A stretch of 64,000 bases of DNA, from NCBI GenBank assembly GCA_038043245.1, contig JBBTCH010000003.1, forward strand, positions 215,374 to 279,373, in the 5' to 3' direction. Below are positions 26,445 to 36,917 of the stretch, piece after piece. Position 1 is the stretch's first letter, and every line of letters begins with the position of its first letter. The stretch is from JACPFV01 sp038043245 (GTDB taxonomy: Bacteria > Pseudomonadota > Gammaproteobacteria > Nevskiales > Nevskiaceae). Made by a program: the position numbers and the translations under genes. The notes below the pieces were generated by a model. The model was not told the origin of the DNA and made no database searches. It saw only the letters and a program-made list of their open reading frames with translations.

Positions 26445-26773
26445 CGGCGCAATTCGTTGCGTCGCCGCTTGCGTGCTTCTGTTTCAGTCAATTTTTCGCG
26501 GGCCAGCCGCGTTTTGCGTGTGCGGATCAGCTGACGCCAGCGTGAGGCGAGCGTTTTTGGCGCTGCCGTTTCGGCCCGGCGTGGTTGCATGGTGATGCAA
26601 TCGGTCGGGCAGACCGGCAGGCACTTTTCGCAGCCGGTGCAATCGGCGGCAATCACGGTGTGCAGGAATTTCGGCGCACCGACGATGGCGTCGGTCGGAC
26701 AGACCGCCAGACATAGCGCGCAACCGATGCAGTTGGGTTCGTCTACGAACGCGACCGGCGGCAGCGCACCCAC
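26441..26773 (-). CDS. RnfB-like ferredoxin, two [4Fe-4S] clusters (short form)
   Basis: A 110-residue protein with a GTG start 2 bases after the metG stop. Two cluster motifs are complete: CIGCALCLAVCP (about residues 16-27) and CTGCEKCLPVCP (about 46-57). They match the ferredoxin part of RnfB. The membrane anchor and the N-terminal cluster domain of full RnfB are missing, and the C-terminal 40 residues are very basic. The frame stays open upstream but only inside metG. Partner proteins for an Rnf complex are not seen here. Confidence 0.85.
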   Translation of the reverse strand: MGALPPVAFVDEPNCIGCALCLAVCPTDAIVGAPKFLHTVIAADCTGCEKCLPVCPTDCITMQPRRAETAAPKTLASRWRQLIRTRKTRLAREKLTETEARKRRRNELRR

Positions 26774-26775
26774 TG

Positions 26776-28824
26776 CTATTTGACCCGCATCCCCGGTTCG
26801 GCGCCCGAGTCGGGCGACAGCAGAAAGGGCTTGCCGTCACCGTGGCTCGCGGCCAGCACCATGCCCTCGGACATGCCGAAGCGCATCTTGCGCGGCGCAA
26901 GATTACTCACGACCACAGTGAGGCGTCCGATAAGGGTCTCCGGCGCATAGGTGGACTTGATGCCGGAGAACACTTGCCGTTTGCCGAGTTCGCCGACATC
27001 CAGCGTCAGTTTCAGCAGCTTGTCCGCGCCTTCGACGGCTTCTGCATTCTCGATGCGTGCGATGCGCAGCTCGACCTTGCTGAAGTCGTCTATCGAGATG
27101 TGCGTCGGGGTCGCCGCGACGGGGGTGGCAGCAGGGATGGGAGTGGGAGTGCTCATGGGCTTCATGTCCTCTTTGGATTCTTCGACGATTGCTGCCACGT
27201 TGGTCAATTCGATGCGTGAGGCAAGGTGTTCGTACTGAGCAACTGAACGTGGCAACTCGTCGAGCAGCTTGAATGACGGGTTAGCGGTGATGCCAAACAG
27301 TTTCAGCGCGTTCCTGGCCACCGTTGGAAGGATCGGAGTCAGATACAGGCTGAGTACATAAAAAGCCCAGAGTGCGTCCGTACATGCATCCTGGAGTTCA
27401 AGGAGCCGCGCAGGATCCTTCGCTAAGGCCCAAGGTTTTTGTTTGTCCCAACGTACATTTGTGAAATCCGCGATGGTCATCGCTTCACGAATGACCTCAG
27501 CATAGTTACGCGAATTGTAGAAGCCTTTTATGGATTCATTGTGTCCGCGTGCAATACGAGCACATGGGAAAAATATGATGTCTCCCTCAACTCGCGGTTG
27601 GCCATCCGAGAGGCGGCCGCCAAAATGTTTGGAGATGAAGCCCGCAGCTCGGCTTGCAATATTGACGTACTTACCAACGACGTCACTGTTGATGCGGGCG
27701 ACGAAGTCTTCGAGGTTGAGGTCAAGGTCATCCGGGCCGTCAGACAGTTTCGCTGCGTAGTAGTAGCGCAGAAATTCCGGATTGAGATGCTTGAGATAAG
27801 TCTCAGCCTTGATGAAGGTGCCGCGACTCTTGCTCATCTTGGCGCCGTTGACAGTGAGATAGCCGTTCACCGCCAGACCATCCGGCGTTTTCTGGCTAAC
27901 GCCGCTCAGCATTGCCGGCCAGAACAGGCCGTGGAAATTGACGATGTCCTTGCCGATGAAATGCCACATCTCGATTGGCGAGCCTTTTTTGACGAAGGCG
28001 TTGTAGTCGAGGTTTTTCTTCTCGCAATGCTGCTTGAGGCTGGCGAGATAGCCGATGGGCGCATCGAGCCAGACGTAGAAATACTTGCCTGGTTTCCCCG
28101 GAATCTCGAAGCCGAAGTAGGGCGCATCGCGCGAGATGTCCCAGTCGCGCAAGCCGCTATCCAGCCATTCCTTGAGCTTGTTGCGAATCGAAGGGTGGAT
28201 GTTGGCTTCGGCAATCCATTTTTTAAGGAATTCAGAGAAGCCGTCGAGTTTGAAGAAATAGTGCTCGGAAGGTTTCATCACCGGCGTTGAGCCGGAGACC
28301 GTCGAAAAAGGGTTCTTGAGGTCAGTCGGCGCGTAGGTGGCCGCGCAGTTCTCGCAGGAATCGCCGTACTGATCTTTAGCGCCGCACTTGGGGCATTCGC
28401 CCTTGATGTAGCGGTCGGGCAGGAACATCTGCTTCTGCGGGTCGTAGAACTGCTGGATCTCGCGTGCGGCGATGTGTTTGTCTTTCAGCTTGGCGTAGAA
28501 ATCTTCCGCGAGTTCACGATTCTCATCAGAGTGTGTCGTGTGGTAGTTGTCGAACTTAACGTGAAATCGGTCGAAATCGCGCTTGTGACTCTCGAGGAAT
28601 CCGGCGATGAACTGCTCCGGCTTGACCCCAGCTTTCTCGGCGGCCAGCATGATCGGTGTGCCGTGCGCGTCGTCGGCGCAGACGTAAGTGACGGCGTCGT
28701 GTCCATGCACCATGCGCTGGAAGCGCACCCAGATATCCGCCTGGATGTAACCGACCAGATGGCCCAGATGCAGCGGGCCGTTGGCATAGGGCAGGGCGTT
28801 GGTGACGAATATTTTGCGAGTCAT
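26776..28824 (-). CDS. metG: Methionyl-tRNA synthetase
   Basis: A 682-residue class I synthetase. I prefer the ATG at 28824 over the GTG one codon earlier. The HIGH-type motif is in GPLHLGHL, the KMSKS motif in AKMSKSRGTF. A zinc knuckle reads CPKCGAKDQYGDSCENC. A Pro/Thr/Ala-rich linker leads to a C-terminal tRNA-binding (EMAP II-like) dimerisation domain at about residues 580-682 (FSKVELRIARIENAE). Length matches E. coli MetG (about 677). Divergent from apbC, as in many proteobacteria. Confidence 0.97.
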   Translation of the reverse strand: MTRKIFVTNALPYANGPLHLGHLVGYIQADIWVRFQRMVHGHDAVTYVCADDAHGTPIMLAAEKAGVKPEQFIAGFLESHKRDFDRFHVKFDNYHTTHSDENRELAEDFYAKLKDKHIAAREIQQFYDPQKQMFLPDRYIKGECPKCGAKDQYGDSCENCAATYAPTDLKNPFSTVSGSTPVMKPSEHYFFKLDGFSEFLKKWIAEANIHPSIRNKLKEWLDSGLRDWDISRDAPYFGFEIPGKPGKYFYVWLDAPIGYLASLKQHCEKKNLDYNAFVKKGSPIEMWHFIGKDIVNFHGLFWPAMLSGVSQKTPDGLAVNGYLTVNGAKMSKSRGTFIKAETYLKHLNPEFLRYYYAAKLSDGPDDLDLNLEDFVARINSDVVGKYVNIASRAAGFISKHFGGRLSDGQPRVEGDIIFFPCARIARGHNESIKGFYNSRNYAEVIREAMTIADFTNVRWDKQKPWALAKDPARLLELQDACTDALWAFYVLSLYLTPILPTVARNALKLFGITANPSFKLLDELPRSVAQYEHLASRIELTNVAAIVEESKEDMKPMSTPTPIPAATPVAATPTHISIDDFSKVELRIARIENAEAVEGADKLLKLTLDVGELGKRQVFSGIKSTYAPETLIGRLTVVVSNLAPRKMRFGMSEGMVLAASHGDGKPFLLSPDSGAEPGMRVK

Positions 28825-28827
28825 CAC

Positions 28828-28856
28828 GGAAATTATCGCAGTAAACTGCGCGCCCT
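28828..28856. promoter_or_regulatory. Compact divergent promoter region of metG and apbC
   Basis: Only 32 bases separate the two start codons. Toward metG the minus strand reads GATAAT about 10 bases before the start. Toward apbC the plus strand has TAAACT. GCAGT-aa-ACTGC (28838-28849) forms a small hairpin in the middle. One or both transcripts must have very short leaders, or start inside the neighbouring gene. Confidence 0.35.
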
Positions 28857-29678
28857 ATGCCAGCCCCTCAAGCCCTGCCCCAGATCCGCAAGATCATTGC
28901 GATCGCCAGTGGCAAGGGCGGCGTCGGCAAGTCCACGGTGGCGGTGAATCTGGCGCTGGCGCTGAAGATCGAAGGCGCCAAGGTCGGCATCCTCGACGCC
29001 GACATCTACGGGCCGAGCCAGCCGACGATGCTCGGCGCGCGCACTCATCTCACCTCCAACGATGGCAAGCGTGCCGAGCCGGTGCTGGCGCACGGTCTGC
29101 AGGCGATGAGCGTGGGTTTTCTGATCGGTGAAGACCAGCCGATGATCTGGCGCGGGCCGATGGCGACACAGGCGTTGCACCAGATGCTGACCGAAACCAA
29201 TTGGCACGATCTCGATTATCTGGTGGTGGATCTGCCGCCGGGTACCGGAGACATCCAGCTGTCGTTGGCGCAAAAGATCCCGCTGTCCGGCGCAGTGATC
29301 GTCACCACGCCGCAGGACATCGCCCTGCTGGATGCGCGCAAGGCGCTGCAGATGTTCCGCAAGGTGAATGTGCCGGTGCTGGGCGTGGTCGAGAACATGA
29401 GCACGCATGTCTGCGGCAAATGCGGACATGAGGAGGCGATCTTTGGCGCCGGTGGCGGTGAGCGCATGTCGCAGCAGTACGGCGTGGAACTGCTCGGCCA
29501 GATCCCGCTGGACATTAAAATCCGCGAGCAGGCCGACGGCGGCAAACCGACCGTTGCCGCAGAGCCTGAGTCACCGTTGGCCCTTCGTTATCGCGAGATC
29601 GCCCGCAAGCTCGACGCACAACTGAAGGCCGGCGCCGGCAACGTTGCATTCCCCACCATTGAAATCTCTGAGACCTGA
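28857..29678 (+). CDS. apbC: Iron-sulfur cluster carrier ApbC/Mrp (short form)
   Basis: A 273-residue P-loop ATPase that binds and delivers [4Fe-4S] clusters. The deviant Walker A is ASGKGGVGKST near residues 17-27. The family segment ILDADIYGPSQPTMLG and the cluster-binding CGKCG near residue 184 are present. The N-terminal MIP18/DUF59 domain of many bacterial Mrp proteins is missing; E. coli-length forms are near 370. Nearby Fe-S proteins are Nth, the RnfB-like ferredoxin and NadA. Confidence 0.94.
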   Translation: MPAPQALPQIRKIIAIASGKGGVGKSTVAVNLALALKIEGAKVGILDADIYGPSQPTMLGARTHLTSNDGKRAEPVLAHGLQAMSVGFLIGEDQPMIWRGPMATQALHQMLTETNWHDLDYLVVDLPPGTGDIQLSLAQKIPLSGAVIVTTPQDIALLDARKALQMFRKVNVPVLGVVENMSTHVCGKCGHEEAIFGAGGGERMSQQYGVELLGQIPLDIKIREQADGGKPTVAAEPESPLALRYREIARKLDAQLKAGAGNVAFPTIEISET

Positions 29679-29679
29679 A

Positions 29680-30246
<567 letters not shown>

Positions 30247-30299
30247 TACCCGTCGGCCTCAAATCGGCCCAAGCGGGTGGGCCGCTACAGCAGGAAAAA

Positions 30300-31781
30300 T
30301 CAGCGGATCAGGCCGTATTGACGGGCCATCCGGGCCAGGGGCTCAAGTTCGGCCATGTGTTTATCGCGGGAACTGATGGTGGCTGCAGTGAACGGGCTGG
30401 GTATGCCCGGCAGGCCTGCAGCCTGCGTGCACAAGTTGCCGTAGGGGATGGCGCGTGAGCTGCCGCTGCCGAGCGGCCCCAGGTCGCCGAATTCCGGCGC
30501 ATCGGGATTTGCCGGATTGGCGAAATCCAGCGCCAGCGCCATGTTGAGCGACGTCTGGTTGCGCGGGCTGTCGCCGACCGCATCCAGACCCCAGCGCCAG
30601 CGGATCAGGTTGATCACTGAGTTCGGGTCGAATTGAAGATGGCTGACATGTTTGCGCCGCGCGCGTGGGCCGAGGATTACGCAGGGCGTGCGGAAGCCGA
30701 GGCGCCCGTCGTTGCCAAGCGCAGTCTCCGCTGCGGACACCGGCGAAATCGGCGGCGCGACGTGATCGTAAAACCCGCCCCACTCGTCGTAGGTCACAAT
30801 CATCAGGGTCTTTTCCCAGTTCGGACTGGCGCGCAGGGCGTTATAAATTTCAGTCAGGTAGACCTGGCCGTCACGCACATCGGCCTGCGGGTGGTCGTCG
30901 CGGGAAACCCCAGCCGGACTCTCACCTGCCGAGGCGCCGAAGAATGGATCGAAATACGACACGTTCGGCAGGGTGCCGCGCGCAGCGTCGAGCAGAAACT
31001 CCTCAAACGGTCTTGTGATGGTCGCGTACTTATTGGCCCAGAACGCGGTGATCGGCAGGTCGGAGAAGTAGTTCTTGCCGGTCAGCCCCTTCGCCGCGAG
31101 CTGGTCCCAGATCGTCGGTATCGAGGCGGGCGTGGGCGGTTCCATCTCGTCCTGTCCGGGGTAGAAGGCGTTGTTCATGCGGTCGGTGGCGCCCGCGTGC
31201 ATGTAGATGCGGTTGGGGAACGTAGAACCCAGGAAACCGTGGAAATACCGGTCGCAGATGGTGAAGTGTTCAGCCACACCTTTGTAGAACAGCAGGTCGT
31301 CGGCGTTGTAATAACCCACCGGGAACTTGTCGGCGGTGGCTCCGACGGTCTTGAGGAAGCCGTCCATCTTGCCGTCGTTGTAATGCTCGCGGCCGTCGTC
31401 GTAACCGTGCGCCGGGTCTTCCCAGCCACAACCCTGGAAGCCATAGTTGGCATCGCCGCCGTGGCCGATGTGGAACGTCGGAACATCCGTGCCATCGGTG
31501 TGTTTGAAAGTCTGGTTCTGGCGGCCGTCCGCGCCGGGCACCCAGCCGAGCATGTGATCGAACGAGCGGTTCTCCATCATGATCTGCACGATGTGATCAA
31601 TGCCCGAATCCGCCGGGTTCGGCAGAACGCCGGTCACCGGGCCCGGCCCGGGCGACGCGGCGGTCTCGGGCGTATCTGGGCCGCAACCAGCGACTGCCAG
31701 CGCGCCTGTGGCGGCAGCGCCAGTCAGGAACCGGCGGCGAGAAATGTTGAAGATCTGTGGCGGGCGGCGTTTTTTGCTCAT
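30300..31781 (-). CDS. Tat-exported phosphoesterase (phospholipase C / acid phosphatase family)
   Basis: A 493-residue exported hydrolase of the phosphoesterase family that includes bacterial phospholipase C. The ATG at 31781 gives the twin-arginine motif SRRRFLTG followed by a hydrophobic stretch ending AVAGC, a possible lipobox, so it may be a Tat-exported lipoprotein. MMENRSFDHMLGWVPG is the family metal-site motif; YDEWGGFYDHVAPP and LGPRARRKHVSHLQFDPNS follow as expected. Substrate (phospholipid or phosphomonoester) is undetermined. It stands alone between convergent dcd and rlmKL. Confidence 0.88.
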   Translation of the reverse strand: MSKKRRPPQIFNISRRRFLTGAAATGALAVAGCGPDTPETAASPGPGPVTGVLPNPADSGIDHIVQIMMENRSFDHMLGWVPGADGRQNQTFKHTDGTDVPTFHIGHGGDANYGFQGCGWEDPAHGYDDGREHYNDGKMDGFLKTVGATADKFPVGYYNADDLLFYKGVAEHFTICDRYFHGFLGSTFPNRIYMHAGATDRMNNAFYPGQDEMEPPTPASIPTIWDQLAAKGLTGKNYFSDLPITAFWANKYATITRPFEEFLLDAARGTLPNVSYFDPFFGASAGESPAGVSRDDHPQADVRDGQVYLTEIYNALRASPNWEKTLMIVTYDEWGGFYDHVAPPISPVSAAETALGNDGRLGFRTPCVILGPRARRKHVSHLQFDPNSVINLIRWRWGLDAVGDSPRNQTSLNMALALDFANPANPDAPEFGDLGPLGSGSSRAIPYGNLCTQAAGLPGIPSPFTAATISSRDKHMAELEPLARMARQYGLIR

Positions 31782-31848
31782 GGGGTCTTCCTCAAGACTG
31801 GAGGGAATCCTACAGCTTGACGGGCACAGATGACACCTGTGTGATGCG

Positions 31849-31975
31849 CCAGCATTTGTGCGCATGGGCGACGCGAGTCACCCGTCGCGGGACCCGCGCA
31901 GCGGGATCGGCGGCAAGACGAGTCGGCGCGGCCGTCGCGGGCACTAAGCGTGCTGAATCCTCCAGCATTTGTGCG
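31849..31975. repeat. Direct repeat of the rlmKL 3' end
   Basis: The 14 bases CCAGCATTTGTGCG occur at 31849-31862 and again at 31962-31975 inside the end of rlmKL. On the minus strand both copies encode HKCWRI, but the last two codons differ synonymously (AGG ATT in the gene, CGC ATC in the downstream copy). The copy downstream of the stop lies in an open frame offset from rlmKL and ends VPVKL-stop near 31817. It looks like a diverged remnant of a duplicated or rearranged C-terminus. Nothing else is apparent between 31782 and 31943. Confidence 0.6.
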
Positions 31976-34109
31976 ACGGCGGCGGGCGCTTGAAGTCCTC
32001 GTCCAGCGTCTGTTTTGTGATGTCCTGGGCGGACAAGCCTGTCAGCGCGGCCTGATCCAGTTTGAAGCCGCGGCGGTTGGTTGAAAAATACAGCACGCCG
32101 CCCGGCGCCAGCAGTGCAGCAGTGTCATTGATCAGCTGCACGTGGTCGCGCTGCAGGTCGAGTGTGCCTTCCATGCGCTTGGAGTTGGAGAAGGTCGGCG
32201 GGTCGAGCAGGATCAGGTCGAATTGCAGGGCCACCGAATTTTTCGACTGCTGGCTCAGCCAGTCGCGACAGTCCGCGCGCAGCAAGGCGTGTCGCGGCAG
32301 CGAGCCAGGCTCCGGCCGCTCCATCAGCTGCGGCCGGATGCCGTTGAGACGCAGATTGCGCTCGCCCCATTCGAGATAGGTGTTGGACATGTCCACCGAC
32401 ACGGTCTGCGTCGCGCCGCCGAGCGCGGCATGCGCGCTGGCGGAAGCGGTGTAGCAGAACAGGTTGAGGAAGCGCTTGCCTTTGGCTTCACGCTGAATCC
32501 GCAGCCGCAGCGGGCGATGGTCGAGGAAGATTCCAGTGTCGAGATAGTCCTCGAAGTTCACCAGCAGCCGGCAACCGTGCTCGTCGATCTCGTGGAAACG
32601 GCCAGCCTCGTTCTGGCGCTGGTATTGCTGCGTGCCGCGCATCGGTTTGCGGATGCGGAAATGGATCTGCGAGGCCGTGACTTCCAGCGTGCGCTGGATC
32701 ACGCTCAGTGCCTCGCGCAAGCGTCGTTCGGCTTTGACCGGATCTATCGTCTTCGGCGCGGCATATTCCTGGACATGCACATGACGGCCGGTGCCGTCGT
32801 AGATGTCCACCGCCACGGCGTAGTCCGGCAGGTCGCCGTCGTAGACGCGGTAGCAGCTGACGCCGCTGCGTTTGGCCCACTTCGTCAGGTGCTTGAGATT
32901 CTTGCCGAGTCGGTTGGCGAAGTCCTCGCCGCCGCTCGCCATCGTCTGAGTCGGTATTTCAAAGCGCAGCAGTTTGCAGGGCAGGGCGCCGTTGTAAAAC
33001 GAATGCAGGCTTTCGGCGCGCAGGCCGATGCGCGGCGACAGGTCGGGGCGCGCCGTGAATACGGCAGCACGCCAGCCGGCGAAACGCTGCTTCAGCGTCG
33101 TGCCCAGCAGTGAATACAGCTTGATGATCTCGGCCTCGTCGCCCAGCCGTTCGCCATACGGTGGGTTGACGATCAACAGGCCGGGCGTTTCCGTGGGTGG
33201 CTGTGCGTCCGAGATGTCTACTTGCTTGAACTCGATGTGCGCGCTCAAACCTGCATGTGCGGCATTCGTGCGCGCGGCCTTCAGCGCACCGGGGTGGATG
33301 TCCTGCCCGACAAAAACCGGCAGCGGTTTCTTCAGGCCGGCATCTTTGCGCGCACGCGCTTCACTCAGCAGGTCCTGCCAGATTTTTGGCTTGTGATCGA
33401 GCCAGGCCTCGAAGCCGTAACGCGGCCGCGACAAGCCCGGTGCGATGTCCGCTGCCAGCAACGCGGCTTCAATGACCAGTGTGCCGGAGCCGCACATCGG
33501 GTCCATCAGCGCGCCCCCTGCTGCTGCCACTTCCGGCCAGCCGGCGCGGACCAGCAGCGCGCAGGCGAGGTTTTCCTTCAGCGGCGCTTCGGCGCCGTCC
33601 TGACGGTAACCGCGCCGGTGCAGGCTGTCGCCAGCGAGATCGAGGCTCAGCGTGGCGTTGTCGCCGTGCAGATGCAGATGGATGCGGATGTCCGGCGCGT
33701 CGGTGTTCACATCGGGGCGTTCGCCGGATTTCTCGCGGAAGCGGTCGGCGACGGCATCCTTGATGCGCAAGGCGGCGAAATGGGTGTGCGAAATCGCCGG
33801 CGAGCGGCCTGCGACTTCGATCGCGAAAGTGCTGGTGCCGGCGAAGATGTCCGGCCAGTCGAGGGTCTGCGCAGCAGCGTAGAGACTATCGGTGTCCACC
33901 AGCGGGAACGAGTGCAGCGGCAGCAGCACCCGGCTGGCGAGTCGCGACCACAGGCAGGCGCGATAGGCCACGGTGAGTTCGCCCGAAAAACGCACGCCGC
34001 CCGTGGTTTCATTGACGGTGCTGGCGCCCAGGCCGTGCAGCTCGACAGCCAGCAGCTGCTCGGAGCCGCGCGGGCAGCTGGCGAAATAATTATTTAGGGA
34101 CTCGCTCAC
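31944..34109 (-). CDS. rlmKL: Bifunctional 23S rRNA methyltransferase RlmKL (G2069 N7 / G2445 N2)
   Basis: A 721-residue fusion of two methyltransferases. The GTG at 34109 gives MSESLNNYFASCPRGSEQLLAVEL, the normal N-terminus; a longer frame to 34481 runs antisense over the fmdB-like gene. A THUMP domain covers about residues 45-155. The RlmL half has MDPMCGSGTLVIEAALLA and the catalytic VNPPYGERLG. The RlmK half has YQRQNEAGRFHEIDEHG, FLNLFCYTASASAHAALGG and LDPPTFSNSKRMEGTLD. E. coli RlmKL has 702 residues. The extreme C-terminus is HKCWRIQHA; see the repeat downstream. Confidence 0.95.
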   Translation of the reverse strand: MSESLNNYFASCPRGSEQLLAVELHGLGASTVNETTGGVRFSGELTVAYRACLWSRLASRVLLPLHSFPLVDTDSLYAAAQTLDWPDIFAGTSTFAIEVAGRSPAISHTHFAALRIKDAVADRFREKSGERPDVNTDAPDIRIHLHLHGDNATLSLDLAGDSLHRRGYRQDGAEAPLKENLACALLVRAGWPEVAAAGGALMDPMCGSGTLVIEAALLAADIAPGLSRPRYGFEAWLDHKPKIWQDLLSEARARKDAGLKKPLPVFVGQDIHPGALKAARTNAAHAGLSAHIEFKQVDISDAQPPTETPGLLIVNPPYGERLGDEAEIIKLYSLLGTTLKQRFAGWRAAVFTARPDLSPRIGLRAESLHSFYNGALPCKLLRFEIPTQTMASGGEDFANRLGKNLKHLTKWAKRSGVSCYRVYDGDLPDYAVAVDIYDGTGRHVHVQEYAAPKTIDPVKAERRLREALSVIQRTLEVTASQIHFRIRKPMRGTQQYQRQNEAGRFHEIDEHGCRLLVNFEDYLDTGIFLDHRPLRLRIQREAKGKRFLNLFCYTASASAHAALGGATQTVSVDMSNTYLEWGERNLRLNGIRPQLMERPEPGSLPRHALLRADCRDWLSQQSKNSVALQFDLILLDPPTFSNSKRMEGTLDLQRDHVQLINDTAALLAPGGVLYFSTNRRGFKLDQAALTGLSAQDITKQTLDEDFKRPPPSHKCWRIQHA

Positions 34110-34154
34110 GGATATAGAATCGCGGATATGCAAACAATTTGCTTGAATTAACCC

Positions 34155-34475
34155 ATGCCGATTTACGAATATCGTTGTAAAGCCTGTGGCACCGAAGTGG
34201 AGATCAGCCAGCGGATGGTCGACCCGCCGGCGAAAAAATGTCCCGAGTGCGGCAAGCCCAAGCTCGAAAAATTGATGTCTGCGGCCGGTTTCCGGCTCAG
34301 CGGCGGCGGCTGGTATGAGTCCGACTTCAAGTCGGGTGCCAAGAAGAATCTTGCCGGCGACAAATCGGATGCCCCAGCCAAGACCGCAGAGGCTAAAAAG
34401 CCCGAAGCGGCAGCCAAACCCGCCAAGGTCGAAAAGAAAGCCGAATCGAAGCCCGCTGCCAAGGCGGTGAAATGA
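34155..34475 (+). CDS. FmdB-family zinc-ribbon protein
   Basis: A 106-residue protein. The first 40 residues hold the zinc ribbon MPIYEYRCKACG...KCPECG (two CxxC pairs), followed by a Gly-rich SGGGWYESDFKSG. The last 55 residues are a Lys/Ala/Glu-rich, probably disordered tail. Family members are small regulators of unclear role. The order fmdB-like, DUF502, aspS is widely kept in Beta- and Gammaproteobacteria. It overlaps the DUF502 gene by 4 bases. Confidence 0.9.
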   Translation: MPIYEYRCKACGTEVEISQRMVDPPAKKCPECGKPKLEKLMSAAGFRLSGGGWYESDFKSGAKKNLAGDKSDAPAKTAEAKKPEAAAKPAKVEKKAESKPAAKAVK

Positions 34476-35068
34476 GCACATTGCTGCGCAAGTGGTTCAT
34501 CGCCGGCTTGCTGGTCTGGATTCCGCTCGGCGCCACCCTGCTGGTCATCCGTTTTCTGGTGGGCGCGCTCGACACCAGCCTGTTACTGATTCCGCAGGGG
34601 TTGCGACCGGATATTCCTGGCCTGGGTGTGCTGCTCAGTCTTGTGCTGGTTCTCAGCACCGGCGCCATCGCCGCGAACTTTCTCGGCAGTCAGGCGGTGT
34701 CCTGGGCGGAAGAACTGCTGGCGCGCATTCCCGTGGTGCGGTCCGTCTATGGCGGTCTGAAAAAACTGACCGAACAGGTGTTTTCCGGTAGTGGCAGCGC
34801 ATTCAGAAAAGTGGTGTTGTTCGAATATCCGCGCAAGGGCGTCTGGTCAGTCGGATTCCTGTCCGCCGACGCGCCGCACGAGATTTCAGCGGCGGCGGGC
34901 AGAGCCGATCTGGTGGCCGTGTTCGTGCCGACCACGCCCAACCCGACCTCTGGGTTCATCATGCTGGTGCCGCGGGCAGAGCTGATCGAATTGCCGATGA
35001 CGGTGCAGCAAGGCATGCAGTACGTCATTTCGCTGGGTGTCGTTGCTCCGGAAATCCCGAAGAACTGA
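34472..35068 (+). CDS. DUF502 membrane protein
   Basis: A 198-residue inner-membrane protein with two hydrophobic segments (about residues 9-30 and 48-72). Family landmarks then follow: IPVVRSVYGGLKKLTEQVF, FRKVVLFEYPRKGVWSVGFLS and VFVPTTPNPTSGFIMLVPRAEL. The biochemical role of DUF502 is unknown. Its start is coupled to the fmdB-like gene by an ATGA overlap. Confidence 0.92.
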   Translation: MSTLLRKWFIAGLLVWIPLGATLLVIRFLVGALDTSLLLIPQGLRPDIPGLGVLLSLVLVLSTGAIAANFLGSQAVSWAEELLARIPVVRSVYGGLKKLTEQVFSGSGSAFRKVVLFEYPRKGVWSVGFLSADAPHEISAAAGRADLVAVFVPTTPNPTSGFIMLVPRAELIELPMTVQQGMQYVISLGVVAPEIPKN

Positions 35069-35080
35069 CCCGCGTTCGGC

Positions 35081-35086
35081 TACAAT
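35081..35086 (+). promoter_or_regulatory. Candidate -10 box of aspS
   Basis: TACAAT lies 32 bases before the aspS start in the 44-base gap. No convincing -35 box is found at the right distance, and no Shine-Dalgarno sequence is evident before the start. Confidence 0.3.
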
Positions 35087-35112
35087 CCGCGCCCTGTTTT
35101 CGTAGCCCTCTC

Positions 35113-36909
<1,797 letters not shown>

Positions 36910-36917
36910 TCCAGTCC

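Noticed and set aside
34110..34481. N-terminal extension of rlmKL by about 124 residues
   Set aside because: It is antisense to the fmdB-like gene and the GTG at 34109 gives the normal RlmKL N-terminus.
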